64,000 nt of DNA from positions 868,001-932,000 of the forward strand of contig NZ_JQLU01000005.1 of assembly GCF_000744375.1 (NCBI RefSeq), read 5' to 3'. The notes below the pieces were generated by a model that saw only the letters and a list, made by a program, of their open reading frames with translations, was not told the DNA's origin and made no database searches. Position numbers and translations under genes: made by a program. How positions within the stretch are numbered: the first letter of the stretch is position 1; the number at the start of each line of letters is the position of its first letter. This stretch comes from Carnobacterium gallinarum DSM 4847. GTDB taxonomy: Bacteria; Bacillota; Bacilli; Lactobacillales; Carnobacteriaceae. Below are positions 1 through 8,015 of this stretch, one piece after another.

Positions 1-271
1 GTATATCGTATCCATTTTCTGAAAGGACACGATATATGTTTGGATCAATTGGAATATTGAAAGGAAATGTTAATAGACTATTTAATTGATTATTTTTTTC
101 AAGTCGTTGAACATACTCTTTTTCTATTTTTATTAATTCTTCAGTGCTTATATTTTGATTGAAGGATAATAAATTATTAAAATATTGTAGTTTTGCATCT
201 TTATCATAATAGATATCAAATCTATCATTTGTTTCTTTTTTTGAAAATCCATAATAAAATATATTTTTCAT
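1..271 (-). CDS. Unknown protein, C-terminus cut by the left edge
   Basis: An open frame starts with ATG at 271 and stays open to the window edge, giving at least 90 residues that begin MKNIFYYGFSKKE. A GGAG ribosome binding site lies 7-8 bases upstream. I do not recognise the family. The visible part is soluble, rich in Asn, Lys and Tyr, and has no signal peptide. It starts 75 bases after the MFS gene on the same strand with no terminator between them, so it is probably a further gene of the ThiF/peptide operon. The reading frame and ribosome binding site are seen; membership of the operon is inferred. Confidence 0.6.
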   Translation of the reverse strand, partial: MKNIFYYGFSKKETNDRFDIYYDKDAKLQYFNNLLSFNQNISTEELIKIEKEYVQRLEKNNQLNSLLTFPFNIPIDPNIYRVLSENGYDI

Positions 272-346
272 TTTTTTCTCCATATCTTTTTAGTTTAGAT
301 TTTTTAGATTGCTTTTATAATTTAGTTACCATTCGAACAAATAAAC

Positions 347-1504
347 CTAAGTCGTATGATTTTTCAAAAATAAGAGATAGAATAAGCTAGTAAATAATAC
401 AAGAACAACACCTAAAATAACAAAAACAAAAGAAACATTAAAAATTGAGAATAGGATTGTTATTATTGACGTACCAACAAACATTATCAAAGCTGTTAAA
501 GTATTTACCCCAGAAATTAAAGTCGTTCTTATTTTATCATTTGATAACTCTTGAATTACAATATTTAATGATGTGTCTACAAATTCAAAGCTAAATCTTA
601 TTATAAGTAATGACAATACTATTAATGTGAAATTTGAAAATGAAAGCAATAAAAAACCTGAAGATAACAATAATAAAAACCATCTAATAGCAGTATTTCG
701 ACCCATTTTTTTAGATATTCTTTCAATTGAAAATGATGAAATAATAGCAGAAAGAAGACCTAATGAAATTACAATAGATGAACCAAAAGGAGAAAAACTC
801 TTATTCGCTAACAATAACTGCGTAAAATTTAATAATACTGACATAATTCCTTGGAAAATTGCGATAGTTATTAGTAAGTATCTTATGTTCTTCTTTTTCA
901 AAACTTCTTTAAGATTATCAAACAAACAACTTATTGTTATGGTTTTGTTTATTTTATTTTTATTTTCTTTGGAAATTTTTATTCCCACTAAAATGAAAAT
1001 AGATATTATTTGAGTGAAAATTCCAAGTATAAAAATACTTGACCATGATATTGTAGTCAAATATCCTCCAAAAATCGAGCTCAAAGTCATACCTATTATT
1101 GAATAAGCGGTATATTTACCTATTTTACTCTGATACGTTTGCTTAGGATTATGTTGATGAAGTAAAGTTTGGTCGCTTCCTGAAATTAGTGCTAATCCAA
1201 TTCCATATGACATAAATCCAAACATAAGAAATCCAATATTAATATTAAATAACATCATTAATAAATATAGAGATATAAATAAGTGTCCAACATACATCAC
1301 TTTTTTTGCTCCAAATTTGTCTGTAAGTACTCCTGAAGGTAATTCTGAAATAAACATAACTAAAGTTAGTATTGTTTGTAAAAAACCTATTTGTACAATT
1401 GAGTAGTTATTATGTTTCAAATAATTTAACCATATAGTTCTCTCAAAAAACAAAGAAGCCCAAAATCCATATATATATATATTATTCATAAGTTTAATAT
1501 TCAA
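347..1504 (-). CDS. MFS-family exporter of the peptide operon
   Basis: A 385-residue integral membrane protein with about 10-12 hydrophobic segments and the usual major facilitator layout. The loop after helix 2 carries a motif A-like stretch (SGVLTDKFGAKKVMYVGH, about residues 57-74). The start is TTG at 1504, within the TTGA overlap with the stop of the M3-like gene, and an AAGGAG lies 9 bases upstream; this suggests translational coupling. In the microcin C operon the equivalent exporter (MccC) is also an MFS protein, so by position this is the likely exporter or self-resistance pump for the peptide product. The MFS family call is firm; the substrate is inferred. Confidence 0.82.
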   Translation of the reverse strand: MNIKLMNNIYIYGFWASLFFERTIWLNYLKHNNYSIVQIGFLQTILTLVMFISELPSGVLTDKFGAKKVMYVGHLFISLYLLMMLFNINIGFLMFGFMSYGIGLALISGSDQTLLHQHNPKQTYQSKIGKYTAYSIIGMTLSSIFGGYLTTISWSSIFILGIFTQIISIFILVGIKISKENKNKINKTITISCLFDNLKEVLKKKNIRYLLITIAIFQGIMSVLLNFTQLLLANKSFSPFGSSIVISLGLLSAIISSFSIERISKKMGRNTAIRWFLLLLSSGFLLLSFSNFTLIVLSLLIIRFSFEFVDTSLNIVIQELSNDKIRTTLISGVNTLTALIMFVGTSIITILFSIFNVSFVFVILGVVLVLFTSLFYLLFLKNHTT

Positions 1505-3183
1505 GTAGAAAAACTCCTTAAATTTTCTTTTGTACTTTTTATAAAATCTGTTAAATCAATATTTAGAAAAATTGTTAAAATTTCTTCATCACTATATTGA
1601 GCCCCTATTTTAGCAACCTTTAATAAATCTTGATAGCCCGTTTTCTTAGTCTTTATATATTTTGCTAGTAAAAATGTAACAACGTAACTACTATCATAAA
1701 ATGGCTTGAAAATATGAGCTTGTTTTACCCAATTAACGCTATTTTTGTTATTAGAATCAAAATCTTCACATTTTCCATATACTAGCTTTGATATTTTTTC
1801 GTAATTATTAGAGAATTTCTTTGAATTTAACAATCCAGGACTAAGGTCACGAAAATTTTTAATTTCAAATTCTGTATTCATTATTGGTTTAATAATATTA
1901 TCTTTGAATCTAACTAACTCTCTTTCTTTAATAAAACTATTCATGTTTGGTTCGTCTGAATAGGTATTAATTAAATATTCATTTACTTCATTTTCCATAA
2001 TTTGAGAGTAAAGTTCAGTGATAAGTACACTATGCTGCGTATTGAGAAAATTTACGTTGCGAGATTGATAATTTATTATTGCACCGATGCTTTCATGTGC
2101 TAATGTATATAATCCATTTAAATCATTAGTCCAGTTTAAAAGAATATAAGGGTGAACCTCATACACATTTATAGAGAATCCTCCTGTCCTTTTTTCTTTT
2201 TTTGAATGCCAATCTATCCAACGTTCATTAATCATTTTTCTAAAAATAAGTGCCCAGTCATTACTGATTTTTCTGTAAATTTTTTCAAGTATTTCAATTG
2301 CTTTTTCTTTAGAAATAATATAATCACTATATTTTTTTTCATAATACAAATCACTGTAGCTTATTTTTTTTAATCCTGTCATTTTTTTTTGATAATTTAC
2401 AATTTCTTGACTAATCGCAGTTTCATATAGTATGAAACTACTTATTTCTTTATAAAAAATACCAAGACTACTAGATAAAAATTTTTCATAATAATTTGAG
2501 AAACCTTCATTTTGACTATCTAAATTGAACTTTATTACTACAATTTTATATAAATATGCTACTTGATCTTTAATGTCTAAGTAAAAATCTAAAAATTGAT
2601 TATACGTTTTTTTTCTAATTTCTTGATTGTCATGCATCAAAAAAAACAATTGATTAGTGTGATATAATTCTATCGTAGATTCATTACTTTGAATACTACC
2701 AATACTATTCTTTGTATACATTATTTTTTGATATTCGGTATACGGAGAAATCTGTTGAAATAGTGTATTTCCATCTTTGCTCTCAGTTAACAGTCCAGTT
2801 AAAAATTTTTTATAATATTTAAAGTATTCAACTTTTTTTAACTCTGTAATGTAATCATATGAATATTTTGTAAGTATATTTTTTTTAAAGTCTACTACAA
2901 GCTGATCAAAAATATCATAGGATTTTGTTGCTAAATCAAATTTTCGTTTCACAGAATTTTCGTTGTTACTTATTGAAAACTGAAGAAATGCAAAGCAATA
3001 AATTTTATTTAATTTACTGTATGTTTTCTCAATATTTTTAAAATTATCTAGAAGGTCTACTTCTAGGTAATTTGATTTATGTTCCCAATATTCAAAAGAT
3101 TCATTGCATTCATTAATCGCATGATAAAATGAATCAGTGGAGTTAAATATATCGTTTAAATTCCAATCATAGTCTATTGTCAT
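1501..3183 (-). CDS. M3 (PepF-like) peptidase homologue with altered zinc site
   Basis: A 560-residue protein with the length and layout of oligoendopeptidase F (family M3): a helical N-terminal half, then the catalytic region. The zinc helix reads TLAHESIGAIINYQSR where active PepF proteins read TLAHELGHSMHSYYSR. His363 and Glu364 are kept, but the second zinc-ligand histidine is Gly367. The downstream Glu (ITELYS) and the C-terminal His/Tyr region (QAHIF...FYDSSY) remain recognisable. AAGGAG precedes the ATG at 3183, and the gene overlaps the end of the ABC-GNAT gene by 17 bases. It may be a non-catalytic peptide-binding protein or use a changed metal site. Family membership is fairly sure; loss of activity is inferred. 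Confidence 0.8.
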   Translation of the reverse strand: MTIDYDWNLNDIFNSTDSFYHAINECNESFEYWEHKSNYLEVDLLDNFKNIEKTYSKLNKIYCFAFLQFSISNNENSVKRKFDLATKSYDIFDQLVVDFKKNILTKYSYDYITELKKVEYFKYYKKFLTGLLTESKDGNTLFQQISPYTEYQKIMYTKNSIGSIQSNESTIELYHTNQLFFLMHDNQEIRKKTYNQFLDFYLDIKDQVAYLYKIVVIKFNLDSQNEGFSNYYEKFLSSSLGIFYKEISSFILYETAISQEIVNYQKKMTGLKKISYSDLYYEKKYSDYIISKEKAIEILEKIYRKISNDWALIFRKMINERWIDWHSKKEKRTGGFSINVYEVHPYILLNWTNDLNGLYTLAHESIGAIINYQSRNVNFLNTQHSVLITELYSQIMENEVNEYLINTYSDEPNMNSFIKERELVRFKDNIIKPIMNTEFEIKNFRDLSPGLLNSKKFSNNYEKISKLVYGKCEDFDSNNKNSVNWVKQAHIFKPFYDSSYVVTFLLAKYIKTKKTGYQDLLKVAKIGAQYSDEEILTIFLNIDLTDFIKSTKENLRSFST

Positions 3184-4462
3184 AGTAATACTCCTTCATA
3201 ACTATAGGTTTTAAAATTTCTAAAACTAGTTGTAAATCTTTATTTCTGTTAAAAGTATTTTTCACTACATCAATAAAAAAAGTTTCTGTTAAATTTGATT
3301 TATCTCCAATAATATTTAAATAACCTTTATACTCTTCCCACATAATATGTCCTAATAAATTTGTAGCTGTCTCGAAAACTGATTTTTGATCACTGTTGTG
3401 ATCAATTAATTTAAGAAGATTTTGATATCCACTAGTGTTTTCGTAATCTACATGCTGATTTTCAATCATTCCTAAACTTGATACAAATGGATGTTCTACA
3501 GCCATAGCACTTCTAATAAATAATAATTTTTTTTCTTTTTTTAAGAAGTGATTGTATAATAATTTAGTGCCTCCAATCCCACGAATTTTAGGATGTAATA
3601 TGATTCTGTATATAATTCTTAGTGAGTCATTAATATTAATTAAGTCAGTTTCAGTTACTGTATCAGTATATGGCGAAGTAGTAATGGCAATTCCCATTAA
3701 CTTTTTTTTATAGTAAAGAGAATAGAACTTTGCTTTTCTTCTTATTAAAGTACCCTCTTTAACATCTCCAAAGTAATGATATCTTTCTAAAAGCTGTAGA
3801 TCATCATAATTGCCTTTCAAAATTTCAAAATCTCTTTCAAAAAGATTAGAGTTAGTGTCTTTCTTCTTTTTATATATTTCAATTCTATTAAAATCATCAA
3901 AGCGAATTACTGTATCTGGTAGTATATAATCTTCAATATCATCATTTGCAGTTATGATAACAACCCTTTTTTTACTCTTACTAATAAATTTTTGAAACAT
4001 ATAACTCACAATTTTTGCTGTATCTCTATCTAAAAATGCTGAATACTCATCTATTAATATTTTTTCATGTTCTCTAGTCATTGCAAATGCTAGCTCAAAT
4101 CTAAATTTTTGACCCGTAGATAAATATTTGTAAGGTGTTAAATATAGATACGCTTCTGATAATCCTGCCATATTTAATGTAGCTAGTGCTTCTGAAAAAT
4201 CTAGTTCGAGTGCATCAATTATTGGAATATTTCGGTTAAAAGTATTCTCAATTTCTTTATATTTATATGTTTTTTGAATTAATCTGCCTAGGATGCTCTT
4301 TCCAGTTCCAGAAGCTCCTGTTATATATCATATTTGGGAGTCTTCCAAATATGATAAATCTGGTTTTTTAAATATTTCTTTTTCTTTAGGAACAACTCCA
4401 AACATTTTTTCTATTTTTTCTGTATTTTCTGACTTTAAATATCTAGTAATTTTAAAATTCAT
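3167..4462 (-). pseudogene. ABC ATPase-GNAT fusion with in-frame TGA
   Basis: Read from ATG 4462 (AAGGAG 7 bases upstream, directly after the TAA of the previous gene), the frame has 431 codons but carries a TGA at codon 45 (4328-4330), just before Walker A (GASGTGKS, 49-56). The rest is intact: signature LSTGQ (114-118), Walker B ILIDEY (D138, E139), then a GNAT acetyltransferase half with an acetyl-CoA loop (HPKIRGIGGTKLL). This domain order is that of COG2401-type ATPase-acetyltransferase fusions; no transmembrane segment is present. In microcin C systems a GNAT domain (MccE) gives self-immunity by acetylating the toxic nucleotide, so a similar role is possible here. TGG to TGA is the simplest explanation. 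A shorter product could start at the ATG at 4171 but would lack Walker A. Confidence 0.75.
4328..4330 (-). other. In-frame TGA interrupting the ABC-GNAT gene
   Basis: The minus-strand codon is TGA in the context SQI-stop-YITGASGTGKS. Homology continues in the same frame on both sides, so this is a nonsense codon rather than a frameshift. Confidence 0.85.
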
Positions 4463-5761
4463 TTAAATGCTCCTTAAAAAATAAGTATCATTCTCATCTA
4501 CTTCTAATTGTCTATTTTCATATTTGCAGTTATATCGGTGATATAGATTACCAATCGGAATATACTGAGAGTGTGCTTTCAAAAAATTATTAATTTCAAT
4601 TTTTTCTAAAATATTTAGTGCATATATATCAAAATTATTTAATAATTTTAAATAATCGTCGATTATTTCTTCTTCAAAAAAAGGTATATAACTCATAAGT
4701 AATGAAAAGTCATTTAAAACTGTTGTTGTAAATAAATTGTAAAACAAGTCTATTTCTTTGTTTTTTTCAATTGATTTATTTATGTTTTCTAATTCTATTG
4801 CAATTATATTTATATTATAGTCTTTAAAAATACTTGATATAATCTCAAAATTAGGATAAAAATCAACAACTCCAATAGTAATATTTTTTTTCTGATATTT
4901 ACTCTCATCCCCAATTGACTTTTTGGGATATTGTTTTAATTTGTTATCCATTAAAAAAAAATAGTTATCAGCTTTGTTAATATTAAATTCATTAAACTCA
5001 AATTCGTGAAGTAAATTTTGAAGGGTAATCTTCATTTTTTTAGCTCTATTACTTACCAGTACGATTCCAGCATGTATATTAGATTTTCTATAAATCTGTG
5101 TACCTACAAGAGTATCTAATAATATAGGGTTAAATAAAGTCGTAGGAGTTACTTCAATTACACTATTTTCGTATTTTTCTACAGCATCGATTGGTGAATT
5201 AGTAAGTATTAATTGTAATTTTTTAGAAAAAAAGAGAGGATACATTTCATTATTGTTGTAGCAAAATAAATCCGTTTCTAAAGGTACGAAGGGCCCAGTC
5301 CCAATAGGAAGTATTTTTTTTTTGCAATCTAGATACACTGGGGTATAACCTATATTTGAAAGTAACATTTCTACATCAACGGGATACTGCAAAGTTATGT
5401 TAATAATATTTTTCTTTATAGATAAACCTATTTTATTAAATGAGCATTTTTCATTTCGAGCATCTTTCCAGTTTTTAATCCAATCAAATTCTTTAGAAAA
5501 TAAGGGACAATGATAAAATATATATTTCCAAGTATCAATAATATCTCTTGGTTCTACTTCTTTTCCATTTGACCATTTTATATCTTTTTTTAAAACAATA
5601 CTCCACTCTAACTTATTATGTTTATAAACTCTTGCTAGAGATTGATTTTCTTGTTTTGAAACAATAGGTATATAAAAAAGTCCAACCAAGCTTTTTGTTG
5701 CATAATCAAAGGATGAAAAAGGGATTAAATTAACTGGAAATACATCTACGCCAATATTCAT
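4463..5761 (-). CDS. Solute-binding (SBP_bac_5-like) protein without signal peptide
   Basis: A 432-residue protein resembling the extracellular peptide-binding proteins of ABC importers. Features include WSIVLKKDIKWSNGKEVEPRDIIDTWKY (about 53-80), the typical opening of the SBP_bac_5 fold, followed by a GTGPFVPLE stretch. It begins MNIGVDVFPVNLIPF with no signal peptide and no lipobox cysteine, so it should stay in the cytoplasm. The start codon follows the ThiF stop directly (TAAATG), and the GAGGAA ribosome binding site lies inside the ThiF 3' end. I infer a cytosolic role in binding the precursor or its modified product. SgrR-type proteins are a precedent for intracellular SBP domains, but there is no DNA-binding domain here. 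Confidence 0.7.
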   Translation of the reverse strand: MNIGVDVFPVNLIPFSSFDYATKSLVGLFYIPIVSKQENQSLARVYKHNKLEWSIVLKKDIKWSNGKEVEPRDIIDTWKYIFYHCPLFSKEFDWIKNWKDARNEKCSFNKIGLSIKKNIINITLQYPVDVEMLLSNIGYTPVYLDCKKKILPIGTGPFVPLETDLFCYNNNEMYPLFFSKKLQLILTNSPIDAVEKYENSVIEVTPTTLFNPILLDTLVGTQIYRKSNIHAGIVLVSNRAKKMKITLQNLLHEFEFNEFNINKADNYFFLMDNKLKQYPKKSIGDESKYQKKNITIGVVDFYPNFEIISSIFKDYNINIIAIELENINKSIEKNKEIDLFYNLFTTTVLNDFSLLMSYIPFFEEEIIDDYLKLLNNFDIYALNILEKIEINNFLKAHSQYIPIGNLYHRYNCKYENRQLEVDENDTYFLRSI

Positions 5762-6697
5762 TTACAATTCCTCACATTCAAGATGATAGTTTTCAAAGTT
5801 CAAATAATTGATTCTACTTTGTTCACATTGCTTATTATTGGTCCAAAAATTTAATATTTCATTTGCCATAATAGAGCCAATTATCATATTGGTAGAACTT
5901 ATAGAACCAATCATTGGTTTTCCACGGTCATTATTTTCTTGATATTTAATCAGATTTGCAATTTTTTTATTTTCTGACAATATGTTTGTAAAATGTCCAG
6001 TTCTAAGTCCCACACCTCCTGTTATGAAAGGAATATCAAGACTTATAGCTCTTTTTGCAATAATACTAACTATATTAGTTGGAGTGTCAGCAGCATTAAC
6101 TATCAAGTCAAATTCTTTTCCAAAAAAAATTTCATCGATTGTCTCATCTGTAATGAATGTTTTTGAAATGTTTACATTAATTTTAGAATCATATTTAAAT
6201 AAATATTTCTGTACAACTTCAACTTTGCTATTGTTTATATCTTTTGGTGTGAAATATAACTGCCGATTCAAGTTGGAAAAATCTACTTTGTCTTTATCAA
6301 CTAAAGTAAATTCCATAACCCCCATCGCAACTAAATTTTGCAATATGATAGTACCTAAACCGCCCAGTCCAATTATAATAACATGCTTTTTCTTTATTGA
6401 GTCTTGGTATGTACTTTTTTTATAATGTTTATTAATGTCTTCGAAAAAATACTCATTCTTAATAAATCTATCATCCACATATTTGACACTTTCAGTAATT
6501 AAATTTTCTTTTTTTAAAAAATTAACATATTCTTTTTCTGTTTTTTTTTTTGTATTAATATCAATCAAATTACCATTAGTAATGTATTTATAAAATTGTG
6601 AAAATTCATCAACTATTGTAAATTTCTTTGTTCCTAATTGAACAATGGTTTTGTTTTGGTTTCTGTATACTACTACTGCTTCTTTCAATCTATACAT
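5762..6697 (-). CDS. ThiF/MccB-like adenylyltransferase
   Basis: A 311-residue E1-like enzyme. Residues 1-100 form a small N-terminal domain, comparable to the peptide-clamp region of MccB. An adenylation domain follows with GLGGLG (110-115), VDKDKVDFSNLNRQ (133-146, including the conserved Arg) and an AADTP loop (202-206). The paired CxxC zinc motifs of many ThiF/MoeB proteins are absent; only C291 and C308 occur. MccB adenylates the C-terminus of a ribosomal heptapeptide in microcin C synthesis. The gene follows a 15-codon ORF by 97 bases, which matches mccA-mccB order. AAGGAGT precedes the ATG. The E1 fold is firm; peptide C-terminal adenylation is inferred from the context. Confidence 0.82.
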   Translation of the reverse strand: MYRLKEAVVVYRNQNKTIVQLGTKKFTIVDEFSQFYKYITNGNLIDINTKKKTEKEYVNFLKKENLITESVKYVDDRFIKNEYFFEDINKHYKKSTYQDSIKKKHVIIIGLGGLGTIILQNLVAMGVMEFTLVDKDKVDFSNLNRQLYFTPKDINNSKVEVVQKYLFKYDSKINVNISKTFITDETIDEIFFGKEFDLIVNAADTPTNIVSIIAKRAISLDIPFITGGVGLRTGHFTNILSENKKIANLIKYQENNDRGKPMIGSISSTNMIIGSIMANEILNFWTNNKQCEQSRINYLNFENYHLECEEL

Positions 6698-6724
6698 TTT
6701 ATTAACTCCTTACGTAAATAAAAC

Positions 6725-6758
6725 AATGAGTCAATTAATAAATACTAATCGACTCATT
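6725..6758 (-). terminator. Hairpin between peptide ORF and thiF (attenuator)
   Basis: AATGAGTCRATTA arms at 6725-6737 and 6746-6758 form a 13-bp stem with one mismatch and an 8-base loop. On the minus strand GTTTTATTT follows. It lies after the stop of the 15-codon ORF and before the ThiF ribosome binding site. A partial terminator here would give excess peptide mRNA over enzyme mRNA, as in mccA-mccB. The stem is seen; its function is inferred. Confidence 0.65.
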
Positions 6759-6793
6759 ACTTTCATTTGATACCATAACACTTAATAAAAAAA

Positions 6794-6841
6794 TTAAGAG
6801 CGCTCAATCATTTCACGTACATCTTCGCGTTCGATTTCCAT
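6794..6841 (-). CDS. Candidate 15-residue precursor peptide MEIEREDVREMIERS
   Basis: ATG at 6841 and TAA at 6794-6796 enclose 15 codons. An excellent ribosome binding site (AAGGAGG, about 7 bases from ATG) and a near-consensus promoter upstream support expression. The product is highly charged and predicted helical, with no signal peptide and no cysteine. It is the first gene of the ThiF operon, in the position of mccA. Known MccA peptides end in Asn, which becomes the attachment point; this one ends in Arg-Ser, so the chemistry would have to differ. It could also be a short leader peptide that controls the hairpin downstream. Confidence 0.7.
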   Translation of the reverse strand: MEIEREDVREMIERS

Positions 6842-6915
6842 ATTGCATACCTCCTTTTATTAAATAATATGTAATAGAAAACTTAAAATAAAACAAGTTT
6901 TTTAATGCAATTCTA

Positions 6916-6944
6916 ATTTTACAGAAAATTCGCAACATTGTCAA
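6916..6944 (-). promoter_or_regulatory. Promoter of the peptide/ThiF operon
   Basis: On the minus strand TTGACA (6939-6944) and TAAAAT (6916-6921) are separated by exactly 17 bases. The peptide start codon lies about 75 bases downstream. Confidence 0.8.
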
Positions 6945-6948
6945 TATC

Positions 6949-7290
6949 ATGTATGCCCAATCACAAGACTATTTGAAGGAAATGGGGATGACCGCTGTCA
7001 CACTGACTGGCGAATTAACCGGTGCATATGATGTTTACCGTCTATTCACTGGAAAAGATCCAGTAACTGGTGATAAAGTAGGTCGTTTAGAAGCGGGACT
7101 TTAGACAGCAATCTTATTATTACCACAAGCCAAAATGGTGATGGCAGCAAAGGAATTAAAAGCTGGAAACAAAGCACTTAAAGGGTTAAATTTGACAGAA
7201 AAAGAATTGAACCTGTTGAATAAGGTTGGGTATTTTGAGGATGTTGGGAAGCTTGAAAAGTTAGTGGGACTGATTTTCAAAACCAAATGA
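6949..7290 (+). pseudogene. Remnant of a polymorphic toxin linker region
   Basis: From ATG 6949 to TGA 7288-7290 one frame reads 113 codons with a TAG at 7102-7104. The text before the stop (TLTGELTGAYDVYRLFTGKD, then VTGDKVGRLEAGL) looks like the pre-toxin TG linker between an LXG or WXG domain and a toxin tip. The text after it (AKELKAGNKALKGLNL...) continues the same kind of linker. The 5' end is missing, and no toxin domain or immunity gene follows. It appears to be the broken middle of a secreted toxin, abutting the promoter of the ThiF operon. Confidence 0.6.
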
Positions 7291-7342
7291 ACTCGTGATG
7301 TATAGAAGCTTATTTCAAGTGGTAAAAGAAGGCAAAAAAACT

Positions 7343-7370
7343 ATGAATGAAACGAAATCATTTCATTCAT
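7343..7370. repeat. Inverted repeat
   Basis: ATGAATGAAA (7343-7352) and TTTCATTCAT (7361-7370) form a perfect 10-bp stem with an 8-base loop and no long U-run. It may be a weak terminator; nothing else is seen between 7291 and 7473. Confidence 0.4.
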
Positions 7371-7473
7371 AGCCACTCTCATTTTAGCTCATCAGTCCTT
7401 ATTGACAAAGAGTCTTTTTTTGTGGAGTATACCTTTTAAATTAAATCTCTTCTATATTTCCTCAACTTTTAAC

Positions 7474-7821
7474 TCATAACAACAATAACAAAGCTGCTGC
7501 TGCGCCACCTGAATCATCGCCATCATAACTACCTATGGCTTTTTTATTAAATAAACCTGTTCCTTTGTATATCTTCCCATCTTCATAGCTACCAACTGCA
7601 TCTTTCCCAAATAGCCCCTTGCCTTCATAAATCTTGCCATCTTTATAACTACCGACTTCTTCCTTACCAAACAAGCCTGATCCTTTGTAAATCTTGCCTT
7701 TTCCGTAAGAACCAATCACATCTTTGCTGAAAAATCCTGTTCCTTCGTAAATCTTATGATCGTCATAAATACCAATCGCATCTTTATTAAATAGTCCCGT
7801 TCCCTTATAAATCTTCGCCAT
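7474..7821 (-). CDS. Tandem-repeat protein, 4-fold beta-flower type
   Basis: A 115-residue protein made of five ~20-residue repeats with the pattern KIYxGxGxFxKxxxGSYxDG, followed by a tail GDDSGGAAAALLLLL. The pattern fits the small beta-flower family, whose repeats surround a hydrophobic C-terminal tail; I recall that family name with moderate certainty. AAGGAG lies 8 bases before the ATG at 7821, which is a better start than the GTG at 7830. There is no signal peptide and no clear operon partner. Function is unknown. Confidence 0.7.
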   Translation of the reverse strand: MAKIYKGTGLFNKDAIGIYDDHKIYEGTGFFSKDVIGSYGKGKIYKGSGLFGKEEVGSYKDGKIYEGKGLFGKDAVGSYEDGKIYKGTGLFNKKAIGSYDGDDSGGAAAALLLLL

Positions 7822-8015
7822 AATCCACACTCCTTTTCACTTACATTTACTTTCTTAAGTTTAGCATAAAATAAGTGAAACGTTATAGTGGAGATTTATG
7901 ATTTTTACTATCTCTTACAAGACTCACAGAAAATCCTAAAAAATTTAGCCTTTTAAATGAGTATCAAAACCAACTAGATACTCTTTGACTACGAAAATAT
8001 TTAGTTAATCTTTAT

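Noticed and set aside
573..1013. Plus-strand open frame of 146 codons
   Set aside because: It is antisense to the MFS gene, has no ribosome binding site, and its composition mirrors the opposite strand.
4328..4330. TGA read as tryptophan under an alternative genetic code
   Set aside because: TGA is used as the normal stop of the M3-like gene and the toxin relic, and tryptophan is encoded by TGG throughout the window.
5982..6425. Plus-strand open frame of 147 codons
   Set aside because: It is a shadow of the ThiF gene; the minus-strand frame has clear E1 motifs.
7474..7821. The 60-bp repeats as a CRISPR or minisatellite
   Set aside because: They are in-frame protein repeats of one ORF with a ribosome binding site; units are diverged and there are no spacers.
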